Part shown: positions 26,136-33,588 of the stretch, piece after piece | Position numbering within the stretch: the first letter of the stretch is position 1 | How the letters are laid out: each line of letters opens with the position of its first letter | Assembly: GCA_001786575.1 (NCBI GenBank) | Contig: MFRW01000001.1 | Span: 48,879 to 112,878, forward strand | Length of the DNA stretch: 64,000 nucleotides | Origin: Candidatus Moranbacteria bacterium RIFCSPHIGHO2_01_FULL_55_24 | Lineage (GTDB): Bacteria; Patescibacteria; Paceibacteria; Moranbacterales; UBA1568 | Reading direction: 5' to 3' | Notes under the pieces: generated by a model | Told to the model about the DNA's origin: nothing | Databases searched by the model: none | What the model saw: the letters and a program-made list of their open reading frames with translations, nothing else | Position numbers and translations under genes: made by a program

Positions 26136-27536
26136 ATGTCGAAATTTAAAGATGGCCTCAAAGGCTTGGGAACGCTCCCAGCGCTTTTGATCGTCGTGGT
26201 GTCTTTCGGAGGATTTCTCGCAGCCGCGTCCATCGTGACGCACAACCAGCTGGCTTTGTCGCCGGTTTCTTTGGCGAAAGACGGCGAGGATGATGGCGGT
26301 GACAGCGAAGATAGCAAAGATAGCGAAGATGAAGACAAAGATGAAGATAAAGACGAGGACAAGGATGAAGATAAAGACGAAGATAAGTCTTTAGAGAAGG
26401 AAAGAGAAGCAGCCAAGAAGCAGGCCGAGCGTGAGCGCGAAGCCGCGAAGAAGAAGTCCAATAGCGGCCAAGGCGGCGATAACCTCTCTCTAGACGAGAA
26501 TGAAACGGAAGACGAGCTGGATGATGTAGAAGAAGACGAGCTGGATGATGAGCAACAGGCCGAAACAGAGAAGGCCATGTACAAGGATCGTACTAAGACT
26601 CTCGAGAAGCTGAACGAAGAGATCTACGAGGCCGAGAAGAAGATCATGGAAGCCAAGGCCGAAGGGGTCAATGTGAGCAAGGCGCTTGCAACTCTCGGAC
26701 TTGCCAAGGCGAAGATTGCCGAAGTAGAGCGAGCATTCAGCACATCCGACCTCGAAGCAGCGAAGCGTCTCGCCAAGGAAGTGAAGAAACTCGCGCATTT
26801 CGCGCGCAACGAGGATTTTCATGACGCCGAGAAACTTACCGAAGACCTTTCGAAGATCGCCAAGCGCATCTCGCAGGCTCGCGGCAAGATCGTGCTGTAT
26901 GAATCGCTTGGTGGTGACGGATCGGCATTTGCGAACTCGCTGAACAATCTTGAAGCGGAATTCAATGTCACCAAAGCGACTATCGCCGCGGGCGGAGACG
27001 GATCTCTTTCCGCTATTGATTCTCTGGATACCTTGGAGCGCAAGATAAAGTCCGTAAAGAGCAGCGTGGAGAACTCCATCTACGCTCTCGGCGGTACGGA
27101 TGAGGAATACGACGACGATTATAAGGACGAAACAGAGGACCTCATGGCAGAACTCGAAGATGTGGCGGAAATTGAGGGCGAGGACCTCGGCAAGCAGGTG
27201 CGCACTATCGCTCGTGCCCAGGGGATTTCGGCCAGCAAGGTAGGTGATACGGTAGAAAGTATCGATAACCGCAATGCTGCGCTTCAGTTCCTCTTCGGCA
27301 CCAAGAAGAGCGAGATCGAAAAATTGGAACAAGAAATTGCTGCCAACAAGGCGCGTGTCGATCTGCTCATCCAGGCTGCAGCCAAGGTCGAGGATCCAGA
27401 TGTGAAGCAGATCCTCCTAGACCAGGCAGAAGTTCTTAAGCAGGAGACCGCGAAGCTCGAAACCTTCGTTTCCGGTCAGAAGAACCGTTTGAGTCTCTTC
27501 GGCTGGCTCCTCAACCTGAACCCCGGCCAGAATTAA
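26136..27536 (+). CDS. Membrane-anchored or exported acidic coiled-coil protein of unknown function
   Basis: A 466-residue protein. Residues about 15-40 are hydrophobic (PALLIVVVSFGGFLAAAS) and act as a signal or anchor. Residues 48-90 are a low-complexity acidic tract with five DEDK units. Long charged helices with coiled-coil heptad character follow (EREAAKKQAEREREAAKKK, then about 150-460). The C-terminus KNRLSLFGWLLNLNPGQN is short and hydrophobic. No enzymatic motif is seen. It may be a surface or periplasm-spanning structural protein. A terminator follows. Confidence 0.72.
   Translation: MSKFKDGLKGLGTLPALLIVVVSFGGFLAAASIVTHNQLALSPVSLAKDGEDDGGDSEDSKDSEDEDKDEDKDEDKDEDKDEDKSLEKEREAAKKQAEREREAAKKKSNSGQGGDNLSLDENETEDELDDVEEDELDDEQQAETEKAMYKDRTKTLEKLNEEIYEAEKKIMEAKAEGVNVSKALATLGLAKAKIAEVERAFSTSDLEAAKRLAKEVKKLAHFARNEDFHDAEKLTEDLSKIAKRISQARGKIVLYESLGGDGSAFANSLNNLEAEFNVTKATIAAGGDGSLSAIDSLDTLERKIKSVKSSVENSIYALGGTDEEYDDDYKDETEDLMAELEDVAEIEGEDLGKQVRTIARAQGISASKVGDTVESIDNRNAALQFLFGTKKSEIEKLEQEIAANKARVDLLIQAAAKVEDPDVKQILLDQAEVLKQETAKLETFVSGQKNRLSLFGWLLNLNPGQN
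26328..26387 (+). repeat. Five tandem 12-bp units encoding DEDK
   Basis: Residues 65-84 of the acidic coiled-coil protein are five exact DEDK units; the bases vary at third positions (GAT/GAC, GAG/GAA), so the repeat is old or selected at protein level. Confidence 0.85.
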
Positions 27537-27560
27537 GCCAAAGACAGGAGAAAAGCTGAA

Positions 27561-27584
27561 AAAGAGGGAGAAATCCCTCTTTTT
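27561..27584 (+). terminator. Intrinsic terminator after the coiled-coil gene
   Basis: A nine-pair stem, AAAGAGGGA with TCCCTCTTT, around a GAAA tetraloop, followed by TT. Confidence 0.85.
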
Positions 27585-27623
27585 GCTTGATTAAAGATCC
27601 ATTGAAATGTTTACGATATAATA

Positions 27624-27652
27624 TTGACAAATAGAGAAATTCGGGATATATT
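27624..27652 (+). promoter_or_regulatory. Strong promoter of the putative RiPP operon
   Basis: TTGACA at 27624-27629 and TATATT at 27647-27652 are separated by exactly 17 bases. The start codon of the radical SAM gene is 65 bases downstream of the -10, leaving a leader of about 58 bases that begins with a palindrome. Confidence 0.85.
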
Positions 27653-27656
27653 CAGC

Positions 27657-27675
27657 TGTCAGAAACATTCTGACA
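27657..27675. promoter_or_regulatory. Perfect 8-3-8 palindrome just downstream of the RiPP promoter, candidate operator
   Basis: TGTCAGAA, spacer ACA, TTCTGACA. It starts five bases after the -10 box and so covers the expected transcription start. That is a typical place for a repressor to bind. As RNA it would form a hairpin followed by a pyrimidine-rich stretch, so an attenuator is a second possibility. Confidence 0.6.
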
Positions 27676-27717
27676 ACTTTTCTTTAACAAATTAGCCGAT
27701 AAAGAAGGGAAGTCAAA

Positions 27718-28800
27718 ATGTCTCATCAAGCTTTGTTCTGGAGGGTTGTGATGCAACCAACTTCCTTCTGTAATTTGAATTGTAGCTATTGCTATTTGAA
27801 GTACAGAAGAAGTAGCTATAAGATGAGTGTCACTGTGGCTCAAAGTGTGGCGCAGTCCGTCTTTCAAGCGGGTAATCCGGTAAGAATATTGTGGCATGGC
27901 GGTGAGCCATTGAGCTGTGGCAAGAAGCACTTCCAATCGCTACTTACGCCTTTCCAAGGCCTATGCGAAGCTCATATGGCCTCTCATTATATCCAGACAA
28001 ATGCAACTCTCATCAATGAAGAATGGTGCAGATTCTTCATTAACAATAATGTCCATGTGGGGGTAAGCATAGATGGGCCTGACTGGGCTAATAGAAATAG
28101 AACCGACTGGTCAGGAAGATCGTCGTTTAGCAGAATAATGGCTGGGGTATCATATTTAAAAGAATTTGATATACCATTTAGTGTTATCTGTGTTATCGAT
28201 GAATCAAGCTTGGAGAAGGCTGAAGAAATCTATACCTTCTTCTGCAATCTTGGATGTAGCGAGGTTGCATTTAATATCGAGGAGAAGCTTGGAATACATG
28301 AAACAAGTGCTCCGGATGATTCCAGACGTATAACAAACTTCTGGGCAGAACTGTTTAGATATTGGAAGGAAAGGCCGAATATCCCGATAAGGGAGGTGGA
28401 CAGGACTTTGCGTTGGATAGCAGCTCAAGAGGGTCCACAAGGAGATCCAGTAATAGAAGATTTCTTCCCTAGCGTTGCATATGATGGGAAGGTAGTATTG
28501 CTTTCCCCAGAGTTTCTCGATGTTTCCTGCAAGCTTTATTCTGATTTTTGTGCAGGAAATGTTTTGGATAGCACGTTAAATCAAATATGCGCCAAGGCAA
28601 AAAATCTTCAATACATTCAAGATTACTTGGAAGGTTTAAGAAAGTGCAAATCGGAATGCGAATATTTTGCATTCTGTAAGGGAGGCCAGGCAGCGAGTAA
28701 ATATTTTGAACATGGTACTACATGTGCCACGGAAACGGTATACTGCCGCAATTCAGAACAAAGGCTGCTTGAGGGAGTTCTTCAGTCAATAGAAGCTTGA
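27718..28800 (+). CDS. Radical SAM/SPASM peptide maturase, cyclophane-forming type (GrrM/XyeB-like)
   Basis: A 360-residue enzyme. The radical SAM cluster motif CNLNCSYC supplies Cys18, Cys22 and Cys25; HGGEP at 60-64 is the SAM-binding GGE motif. The C-terminal SPASM-like region has Cys310, Cys314, Cys320, Cys336 and Cys343 in the arrangement CxxxC, CKGG, C, YC, which matches maturases of the GrrM, FxsB and XyeB kind that join aromatic rings to side chains three residues apart. An AAGGGA ribosome binding site lies seven bases before the ATG. The gene is markedly richer in A+T than the core genes around it. Its partner is the 60-residue peptide 30 bases downstream. The family is clear; the exact bond made is inferred. 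Confidence 0.87.
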   Translation: MSHQALFWRVVMQPTSFCNLNCSYCYLKYRRSSYKMSVTVAQSVAQSVFQAGNPVRILWHGGEPLSCGKKHFQSLLTPFQGLCEAHMASHYIQTNATLINEEWCRFFINNNVHVGVSIDGPDWANRNRTDWSGRSSFSRIMAGVSYLKEFDIPFSVICVIDESSLEKAEEIYTFFCNLGCSEVAFNIEEKLGIHETSAPDDSRRITNFWAELFRYWKERPNIPIREVDRTLRWIAAQEGPQGDPVIEDFFPSVAYDGKVVLLSPEFLDVSCKLYSDFCAGNVLDSTLNQICAKAKNLQYIQDYLEGLRKCKSECEYFAFCKGGQAASKYFEHGTTCATETVYCRNSEQRLLEGVLQSIEA

Positions 28801-28830
28801 TGTTCTCTAATCGAAAGGAGGTGAGTTAGA

Positions 28831-29013
28831 GTGAGTGATTTGCAGAGCAGGTTGGTCAATAAAAGTTCTATGGCTACGGAAATCCTGGTTAAAACAGGAT
28901 ATGCCGAGGCCACAGAATTCTCTGCTGATGCCAATACTAGCCATGTAAAGGCTTTCAGCAAAGGCTGGGATAAGGGCTGGGGCAAGAGTGGCGGTCCTGG
29001 ACCGGATAGGTAA
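28831..29013 (+). CDS. RiPP precursor peptide with three aromatic-x-Lys triads
   Basis: A 60-residue peptide starting at GTG, nine bases after AAAGGAGGTGA, an almost perfect anti-Shine-Dalgarno match and one of the strongest ribosome binding sites in the window. Residues 1-38 form a leader-like part (MSDLQSRLVNKSSMATEILV onward). The C-terminus carries three back-to-back triads: F42-S-K44, W46-D-K48 and W50-G-K52, each separated by Gly, then SGGPGPDR. Three-residue cyclophane RiPPs (triceptides) use exactly such aromatic-x-x units, and darobactin contains a Trp-Ser-Lys crosslink. There is no Cys or Thr/Ser-rich core. The terminator six bases after the stop makes this the last gene of a two-gene operon. 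Confidence 0.8.
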   Translation: MSDLQSRLVNKSSMATEILVKTGYAEATEFSADANTSHVKAFSKGWDKGWGKSGGPGPDR

Positions 29014-29018
29014 AACTA

Positions 29019-29056
29019 GAGGGCTGGAGCTATAATATAGCTACAGCCCTCATTTT
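29019..29056 (+). terminator. Intrinsic terminator of the RiPP operon
   Basis: Two stacked stems, GAGGGCTG/CAGCCCTC and AGCTAT/ATAGCT, are separated by one G-A mismatch with an AAT loop and followed by ATTTTAAT. Confidence 0.8.
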
Positions 29057-29065
29057 AATGTATTT

Positions 29066-29878
29066 ATGGATAAAACTATCATTTCAAGGCAATTAAAAAA
29101 TGCCTATAAAAGACTAAATCACAAGGAGTATAAATCACCCTATAAGTACAAGCTTAAAAAGGGAAAACAGATACTCTATTTTTTCGGTTCCCGACATTCT
29201 TATAATCCAAAGGATGTGCAATTTGTTGAACTTCGGGACTTTTGGGATGATTTTCAAAAGAACGTTTCTGGCCCATATGAAGTTCTTATAGAAGGAGGCA
29301 AGAGGAGTAATAAATTTAAGGATGAAATTGAAGCAATAAAAAAGGAAGGAGAATTAGGCTTAGTGTATTTTTTAGGAAAAAAGGCTGGCGTAAAAATTGA
29401 TTCTCCCGATCTTTCTGATAGAGATTGGTTCAATGGTCTAGCGAAGATATTTAATAGGGACTTCGTAGCTTATTATGATTTTATTCGGGTTGCTTATCAG
29501 TGGAACAGGACTGACAAAAGCATATCTTTTAAAAAATATGCAAGCAGTTTCCTTAAGCAGAATGAGAAAAGTGTTCATTGGAAGGATTTTGATTTTTCTT
29601 TAAAAAATATGCAGCGTATTCATAAGGAGCTCTTTAAGACGCCTTTTGATGAGAACGATCAAAATTTCCTTGTATCTTTGCTTGATGTAAATTCGGATAA
29701 GTCGGTTATTAATGAAATTTCACGTTACGATGACGAGGGATTTCGCGATTTGAAAATTATCGACAATATCTCCAAAGAATGGAGCAAGAAATTAAGCCTT
29801 TTTATAATTTTTGGTGCCCCGCATGCCATTGTTATGAGAGACATTTTAAAGAAGATAGTTGGAGGAGGCGCTAAATAA
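29066..29878 (+). CDS. TraB/Tiki-superfamily-like protein
   Basis: A 270-residue Lys-rich protein without a signal peptide. Motifs that recall the TraB/PrgY/GumN and Tiki metalloprotease-like group: FFGSRHSYNP near 39-48 (GxxH), VLIEGG near 73-78 (conserved Glu), and FGAPHAIVMRDILKK near 251-265 (second GxxH close to the C-terminus). In Enterococcus PrgY/TraB proteins reduce peptide pheromone output. A start at 29066 with no clear Shine-Dalgarno follows ten bases after the RiPP terminator. The gene is A+T-rich like the RiPP genes. A role in handling the peptide is suggested by position only; other members of the fold have unrelated jobs. Confidence 0.6.
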   Translation: MDKTIISRQLKNAYKRLNHKEYKSPYKYKLKKGKQILYFFGSRHSYNPKDVQFVELRDFWDDFQKNVSGPYEVLIEGGKRSNKFKDEIEAIKKEGELGLVYFLGKKAGVKIDSPDLSDRDWFNGLAKIFNRDFVAYYDFIRVAYQWNRTDKSISFKKYASSFLKQNEKSVHWKDFDFSLKNMQRIHKELFKTPFDENDQNFLVSLLDVNSDKSVINEISRYDDEGFRDLKIIDNISKEWSKKLSLFIIFGAPHAIVMRDILKKIVGGGAK

Positions 29879-29879
29879 G

Positions 29880-29898
29880 CCTTTCTGGCTTGTGTTTA
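29880..29898 (+). terminator. Short terminator-like hairpin
   Basis: AAGCC and GGCTT pair around TTTCT and are followed by GTGTTTATTT. A TGG-TAGAAT extended -10 box (29903-29911) for the next gene comes directly after it. Confidence 0.45.
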
Positions 29899-29924
29899 TT
29901 TGGTGGTAGAATAAGGTCAACACT

Positions 29925-30677
29925 ATGTCCCAGTACTACAATCCTCGGAGGACGCGCAATATCTTCGATCCGGCGAGCACGGAGCCCTTCCGCTTGAGCC
30001 GCAGCCGCTTGGAGCTCTTCATGAGCTGTCCGCGCTGCTTCTACCTGGACCGGCGCCTGGGTATAGACCGTCCTCCAGGATACCCGTTTTCCTTAAACTC
30101 GGCCGTGGACACGCTCCTTAAGAAGGAATTCGATATCCACCGCGCGGCAGGCACGAGCCACCCGCTCATGGATACCTATGGCGTTGATGCGGTGCCGTTC
30201 CAGCATGAGAAGATGGAAGAATGGCGCGACTCGCTCCGCCGCGGAATAACCTTCTATCATGAGGAGAGCGGATTCTTCTTCACCGGAGGCGTCGATGACG
30301 TCTGGGTGGATCCGGACGGTGAACTGATTATCGTCGACTACAAGGCGACCGCCAAAGACGGTGAAGTGACGCTTGATGCCGAGTGGCAGGGCGGGTACAA
30401 GCGCCAGATGGAGATGTATCAGTGGCTCTTCCGCCAGAATGGCTTCCAGGTATCGGACACCGGCTACTTCGTCTATTGTAACGGCCAGACGGACCGCAAG
30501 GCTTTCGATGGCAAACTGGAATTCACCGTGAAGCTCATTCCGTACTCCGGAAGCGATGCCTGGGTTTCCGATACCCTTATGGCGGCGCGCGAATGCTTGG
30601 AACAGTCCGAAATCCCGCAGGCTCACCCCGACTGCGACTACTGCGCCTATCGCAAAGAAACCGCAAAGGTGGAATAG
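29925..30677 (+). CDS. PD-(D/E)XK nuclease-family protein, RecB/Cas4-like
   Basis: A 250-residue protein. The nuclease core is recognisable: FTGGVDDVWVD (conserved Asp), LIIVDYKATAK (D-x-K) and a following QMEMYQWLF helix (motif QxxxY). Cys pairs CPRC near the N-terminus (about 27-30) and CDYC near the C-terminus (about 239-242) could hold an iron-sulphur cluster or zinc, as in AddB, Cas4 and related nucleases. No cas genes or CRISPR repeats are present, so a repair or unknown role is more likely than spacer acquisition. It has its own extended -10 promoter and terminator. Confidence 0.82.
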   Translation: MSQYYNPRRTRNIFDPASTEPFRLSRSRLELFMSCPRCFYLDRRLGIDRPPGYPFSLNSAVDTLLKKEFDIHRAAGTSHPLMDTYGVDAVPFQHEKMEEWRDSLRRGITFYHEESGFFFTGGVDDVWVDPDGELIIVDYKATAKDGEVTLDAEWQGGYKRQMEMYQWLFRQNGFQVSDTGYFVYCNGQTDRKAFDGKLEFTVKLIPYSGSDAWVSDTLMAARECLEQSEIPQAHPDCDYCAYRKETAKVE

Positions 30678-30692
30678 GGTTTGAAATAAGCC

Positions 30693-30718
30693 AAAACAGG
30701 CGTCCAAACGCCTGTTTT
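30693..30718 (+). terminator. Intrinsic terminator after the nuclease-family gene
   Basis: A ten-pair stem, AAAACAGGCG with CGCCTGTTTT, around a six-base loop. Confidence 0.88.
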
Positions 30719-30721
30719 CTA

Positions 30722-30750
30722 TTGACATTTTCGTGAAGAAGGTGTATAAT
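30722..30750 (+). promoter_or_regulatory. Consensus promoter for the membrane protein gene
   Basis: TTGACA at 30722-30727, 17-base spacer, TATAAT at 30745-30750: a full consensus match directly after the previous terminator. Confidence 0.9.
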
Positions 30751-30791
30751 TGCTGGTTATAGTGCCTTAACAACCAAGCAGGAGATGTGTC

Positions 30792-31454
30792 GTGAAACAA
30801 GCGGTAATGCAAATTGCCGCGCGGATCGCGGCAATACTCAACAAGGTCTGGAGCTTTGCGGTTTCGATCCCGATCATCGGGAAAGGACTTCAGTGGCTCG
30901 CAACGCTGTCTAAAGAGGTTTCGGTAAGCTTCTTCATCCTCGAAGAGGCTACGAGCATCGAAGACGGCGCCGAGAGGGTTGCCAACACGGTTGCGAAGAG
31001 GATATTCTACTACTTCGCAGACTGGGGTCTGGCGCTTCTCTCGTGGTCTATGGTCGGCGGACTGAAACTCCTCGGAGTGCAGTTCGTGTACGCGCTCGGA
31101 GCGATGTGGGTCTATGACGTCGTTATAGCGACGGCGTTCCTCTACGTCTACAAGCGCCACAACACCGACCTCACGCTCGGCATCAATTTCCGCCGCGGCG
31201 TGGACGCAGTGTTCAGGCGGTCCCGTATCGCCGGAATGCTTGCGGTCGCCGGAGTGATCATCAAAGCCATCTATTGGGATGGCCCGGAACACATCGTCAT
31301 CTTCTTCGAAAAGGAGCTGAAGACGACTTCCCGGATGATGGTGCTTCTGGTGATCCTGACAGTCATTCAGGCTTATATCTGGACGGCTATCATCTATCTC
31401 GGGCTGGAAGGCCTGGGAGACCTTGTCGGGTTCCTCTGGAACCTGCTGACCTAA
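30792..31454 (+). CDS. Integral membrane protein of unknown function
   Basis: A 220-residue protein starting at GTG after an AGGAGATG ribosome binding site. It has about four to five hydrophobic segments, for example YFADWGLALLSWSMVGGLKLL, VYALGAMWVYDVVIATAFLYVY and the paired C-terminal spans around ILTVIQAYIWTAIIYLGLEGLG. Charged stretches lie between them. No family is recognised. It is a single-gene unit with a consensus promoter and a long terminator, so it should be well expressed. Confidence 0.75.
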   Translation: MKQAVMQIAARIAAILNKVWSFAVSIPIIGKGLQWLATLSKEVSVSFFILEEATSIEDGAERVANTVAKRIFYYFADWGLALLSWSMVGGLKLLGVQFVYALGAMWVYDVVIATAFLYVYKRHNTDLTLGINFRRGVDAVFRRSRIAGMLAVAGVIIKAIYWDGPEHIVIFFEKELKTTSRMMVLLVILTVIQAYIWTAIIYLGLEGLGDLVGFLWNLLT

Positions 31455-31497
31455 GCGCGTGATTGGGAAATTCCCGATTACGCGCTTCTTTTTTTTG
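31453..31497 (+). terminator. Long two-tier intrinsic terminator
   Basis: AAGCGCGT pairs with ACGCGCTT and an inner GGGAA/TTCCC stem sits within it; a run of eight T follows. Confidence 0.88.
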
Positions 31498-31537
31498 TTT
31501 GCATATCATATAATAGAAGTACTGTTGCGAAGAAAAT

Positions 31538-32092
31538 ATGAAAAAGAAAGCAAACTTCATTTTCTTACTCCTCATCATCATTTTCGCTGTTTCCGTTTTT
31601 TACGCGTTCCTGAAGTTTTTCGTGTTCCGGGATTATATGATCTACGCCCAGACGGAGTGCGACCCCTCTCTTGAAAGCTGTTTCATCTATACCTGCGACC
31701 CTGCGACCGAAGAGTGTACTGGCGACCCCGAAGAGGATACGTGGTATTACAATCTGATTACCAAAAATGCCCAGAATATCGCTGTCTGCGATCCATCCGC
31801 AGAGGAGTGCGAAGAGCTTTCCTGCGCTCCTGGCGAGATAGGCTGCGAAGTGGCGTTTTGCGATGAGGAACTGGCTGCCGAACAGGGCGAGGGAGTGACC
31901 TGCAGCAACCCGGCGGACTTCCAGGAGGAAGAAACCGAAGAAGGAGCCGAGGAAACGGAGATGACGGAAGAAGAGGGGGAAACGGATGGATCAGCGGATG
32001 AATCCGAAGAATCTGTTCCGGAAGAGAGCGAAGGCTCGTCCGAACCGGGAGAAGGGGCTTCTTCTGGGGAAGAATCTCCAGTCATGCTTTAA
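31538..32092 (+). CDS. Membrane-anchored Cys-rich protein with Glu/Ser-rich tail
   Basis: A 184-residue protein. Residues about 5-30 form one membrane span or uncleaved signal (FIFLLLIIIFAVSVFYAFLKFF). Residues 41-127 contain regularly spaced Cys in CDPSLESC, CDPATEEC, CDPSAEEC, CAPGEIGC and CDEELAAEQGEGVTC, which read like repeats of a CDP.xxEC unit and could form disulphides outside the cell. The last 55 residues are almost only Glu, Gly and Ser and are probably disordered. Function unknown; a surface protein is likely. Confidence 0.7.
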   Translation: MKKKANFIFLLLIIIFAVSVFYAFLKFFVFRDYMIYAQTECDPSLESCFIYTCDPATEECTGDPEEDTWYYNLITKNAQNIAVCDPSAEECEELSCAPGEIGCEVAFCDEELAAEQGEGVTCSNPADFQEEETEEGAEETEMTEEEGETDGSADESEESVPEESEGSSEPGEGASSGEESPVML

Positions 32093-32100
32093 AGCTATCC

Positions 32101-32129
32101 TTGACAAAACACTTCAAAAGTGCTATTAT
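32101..32129 (+). promoter_or_regulatory. Promoter of the ATP-grasp gene
   Basis: TTGACA at 32101-32106, 17-base spacer, TATTAT at 32124-32129. Confidence 0.85.
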
Positions 32130-32161
32130 ACGCAGTCAATCTAAGATCTGGGGGAGTTTGA

Positions 32162-33481
32162 ATGATTTCTACTATGCGTATCTTGCTTGTTTCAGATGAC
32201 TTCTCGGCAGCCGATTTGGCGTACCGACTCCAGCAGGAAGGGAACGATGTGCGCGTCTATGTGGAAGACGAATCTTCCAGCCGGGACTACGCCGGTATGC
32301 TCCGCAAGGTGACGAGCTGGAAAAAAAGCCTCCCCTGGGTGGGGAAGGACGGCCTTATCGTCTTCGATGGCACCGGCCACGGCCGGACCCAGGACGAGCT
32401 CCGTAAGAAGGGGTATAGCGTGGTGGGCGGCAGCCAAGCCGGCGACCGCTGCGAAGACGACCGCACCTATGGGCAGGAAGTCTTGTGGGGCTGCGGTATG
32501 AAGATGATCCAGAGCCAAGACTTCTCGTCTCTCGATGACGCGATAGATTTCGTGAAGAAACACCCGAAGCCATGGGTCATCAAGCAGAACGGCCATGCCT
32601 CGAAGATCTTCAACTATGTAGGATCTCGTCGGGACGGGTCCGATGTGATCAGTGTCCTGGAGAGCTACCGCAAGACCGCTCCCAAGAAAGAAATCAAGAA
32701 CGTCCAGCTCCAGGAGCGCATCTACGGGGTGGAGATCGGCGTGGCCCGCTACTTCAACGGTCATGACTGGGTAGGGCCGATCGAAATGAACGTAGAGCAC
32801 AAGAACCTGTCTGACGGCGATCTGGGACCGAAGACCTATGAGATGGGAACGCTCATGTGGTTCGATTCCGATGAATCCAACCCGCTTTTCCGCGAGACCC
32901 TAGCCAAGATGAAGGGTTACCTCCAAGGCATCGGCTTCAAGGGGGATGTAGACATCAACTGTATCGTGAATGAGAAGGGAGTCTACCCGCTCGAGATCAC
33001 GGCGCGTTTCGGTTTTCCAGCGCTCCAGCTCCAGCAGGCCCTCTCGCCCGAAGTTTCCTGGGCCGAATTCCTGAAGGCGGTAGCCGACGGGGAACAGTTC
33101 GATTTCAAATACAAAAAAGGGGAATATGGCGTAATCGTCCTCTTGGCGGTGCCTCCCTTCCCGTATGCCGGGACACTCAAGGCCAAGAAATCGGTCAATC
33201 TAGACTTCTTCCTGGATGAAACACTCACCCCGGAGGAGCGCCGGCATATCCACTTCGAAGAAGTTTCGAAGCGCCGGAATGGCCAACACTACGTCTCCGG
33301 GAGCACGGGTTTCGCGCTCCATGTCTCGGGTGCCGGCAAGACGGTAGCCGCCGCCCGCAAGCAGGCCTACGACATCATCCAGAAAATCACCATCCCCAAG
33401 ATGTTCTACCGCACCGATATCGGCATCAAGTTCGAGCAGGAAGACAAGAAGAAGCTTAAGAAGTGGGGATATATCAAATAG
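32162..33481 (+). CDS. ATP-grasp ligase, PurD-like
   Basis: A 439-residue ATP-grasp protein with an N-terminal Rossmann-like domain (MRILLVSDDFSAADLAYRLQ) and a central ATP-grasp fold: WVIKQNGHASKIFNYVG, LQERIYGVEIGVARYF, and the metal and substrate region GDVDINCIVNEKGVYPLEITARFGFP. It resembles phosphoribosylamine-glycine ligase (PurD), but no other purine genes are near and the N-terminal motif differs, so a different amine-carboxylate ligation is possible. A GGGGGAG ribosome binding site five bases upstream supports the ATG at 32162; an alternative start is 32174. Confidence 0.78.
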   Translation: MISTMRILLVSDDFSAADLAYRLQQEGNDVRVYVEDESSSRDYAGMLRKVTSWKKSLPWVGKDGLIVFDGTGHGRTQDELRKKGYSVVGGSQAGDRCEDDRTYGQEVLWGCGMKMIQSQDFSSLDDAIDFVKKHPKPWVIKQNGHASKIFNYVGSRRDGSDVISVLESYRKTAPKKEIKNVQLQERIYGVEIGVARYFNGHDWVGPIEMNVEHKNLSDGDLGPKTYEMGTLMWFDSDESNPLFRETLAKMKGYLQGIGFKGDVDINCIVNEKGVYPLEITARFGFPALQLQQALSPEVSWAEFLKAVADGEQFDFKYKKGEYGVIVLLAVPPFPYAGTLKAKKSVNLDFFLDETLTPEERRHIHFEEVSKRRNGQHYVSGSTGFALHVSGAGKTVAAARKQAYDIIQKITIPKMFYRTDIGIKFEQEDKKKLKKWGYIK

Positions 33482-33521
33482 AATGCAAGAAGCCCTGGAA
33501 TGAATCCAGAGGTTTTTAGTC

Positions 33522-33549
33522 TTGACAAAATAATTCTTTATTATATTAT
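33522..33549 (+). promoter_or_regulatory. Promoter of the Cys-rich GRDP-like gene
   Basis: TTGACA at 33522-33527 and TATTAT at 33544-33549 with a 16-base spacer; an alternative -10 one base further gives 17. Confidence 0.75.
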
Positions 33550-33588
33550 AAAAGCGCAATATCATTTGCTTTAGAGGAGTATTTTGAG

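Noticed and set aside
26328..26387. CRISPR-like repeat
   Set aside because: The units are contiguous, 12 bases long and in frame within a coding region.
28801..28830. An ATG start for the RiPP precursor
   Set aside because: No in-frame ATG lies between the strong ribosome binding site and residue 14; the GTG at 28831 has ideal spacing.
29925..30677. Cas4 as part of a CRISPR system
   Set aside because: No direct repeats with spacers and no other cas gene are visible; the Cys arrangement (two plus two) also differs from the usual one plus three.
32162..33481. Calling the ATP-grasp protein purD outright
   Set aside because: The fold fits, but the N-terminal segment is atypical and no other purine-synthesis gene is near, so only PurD-like is claimed.
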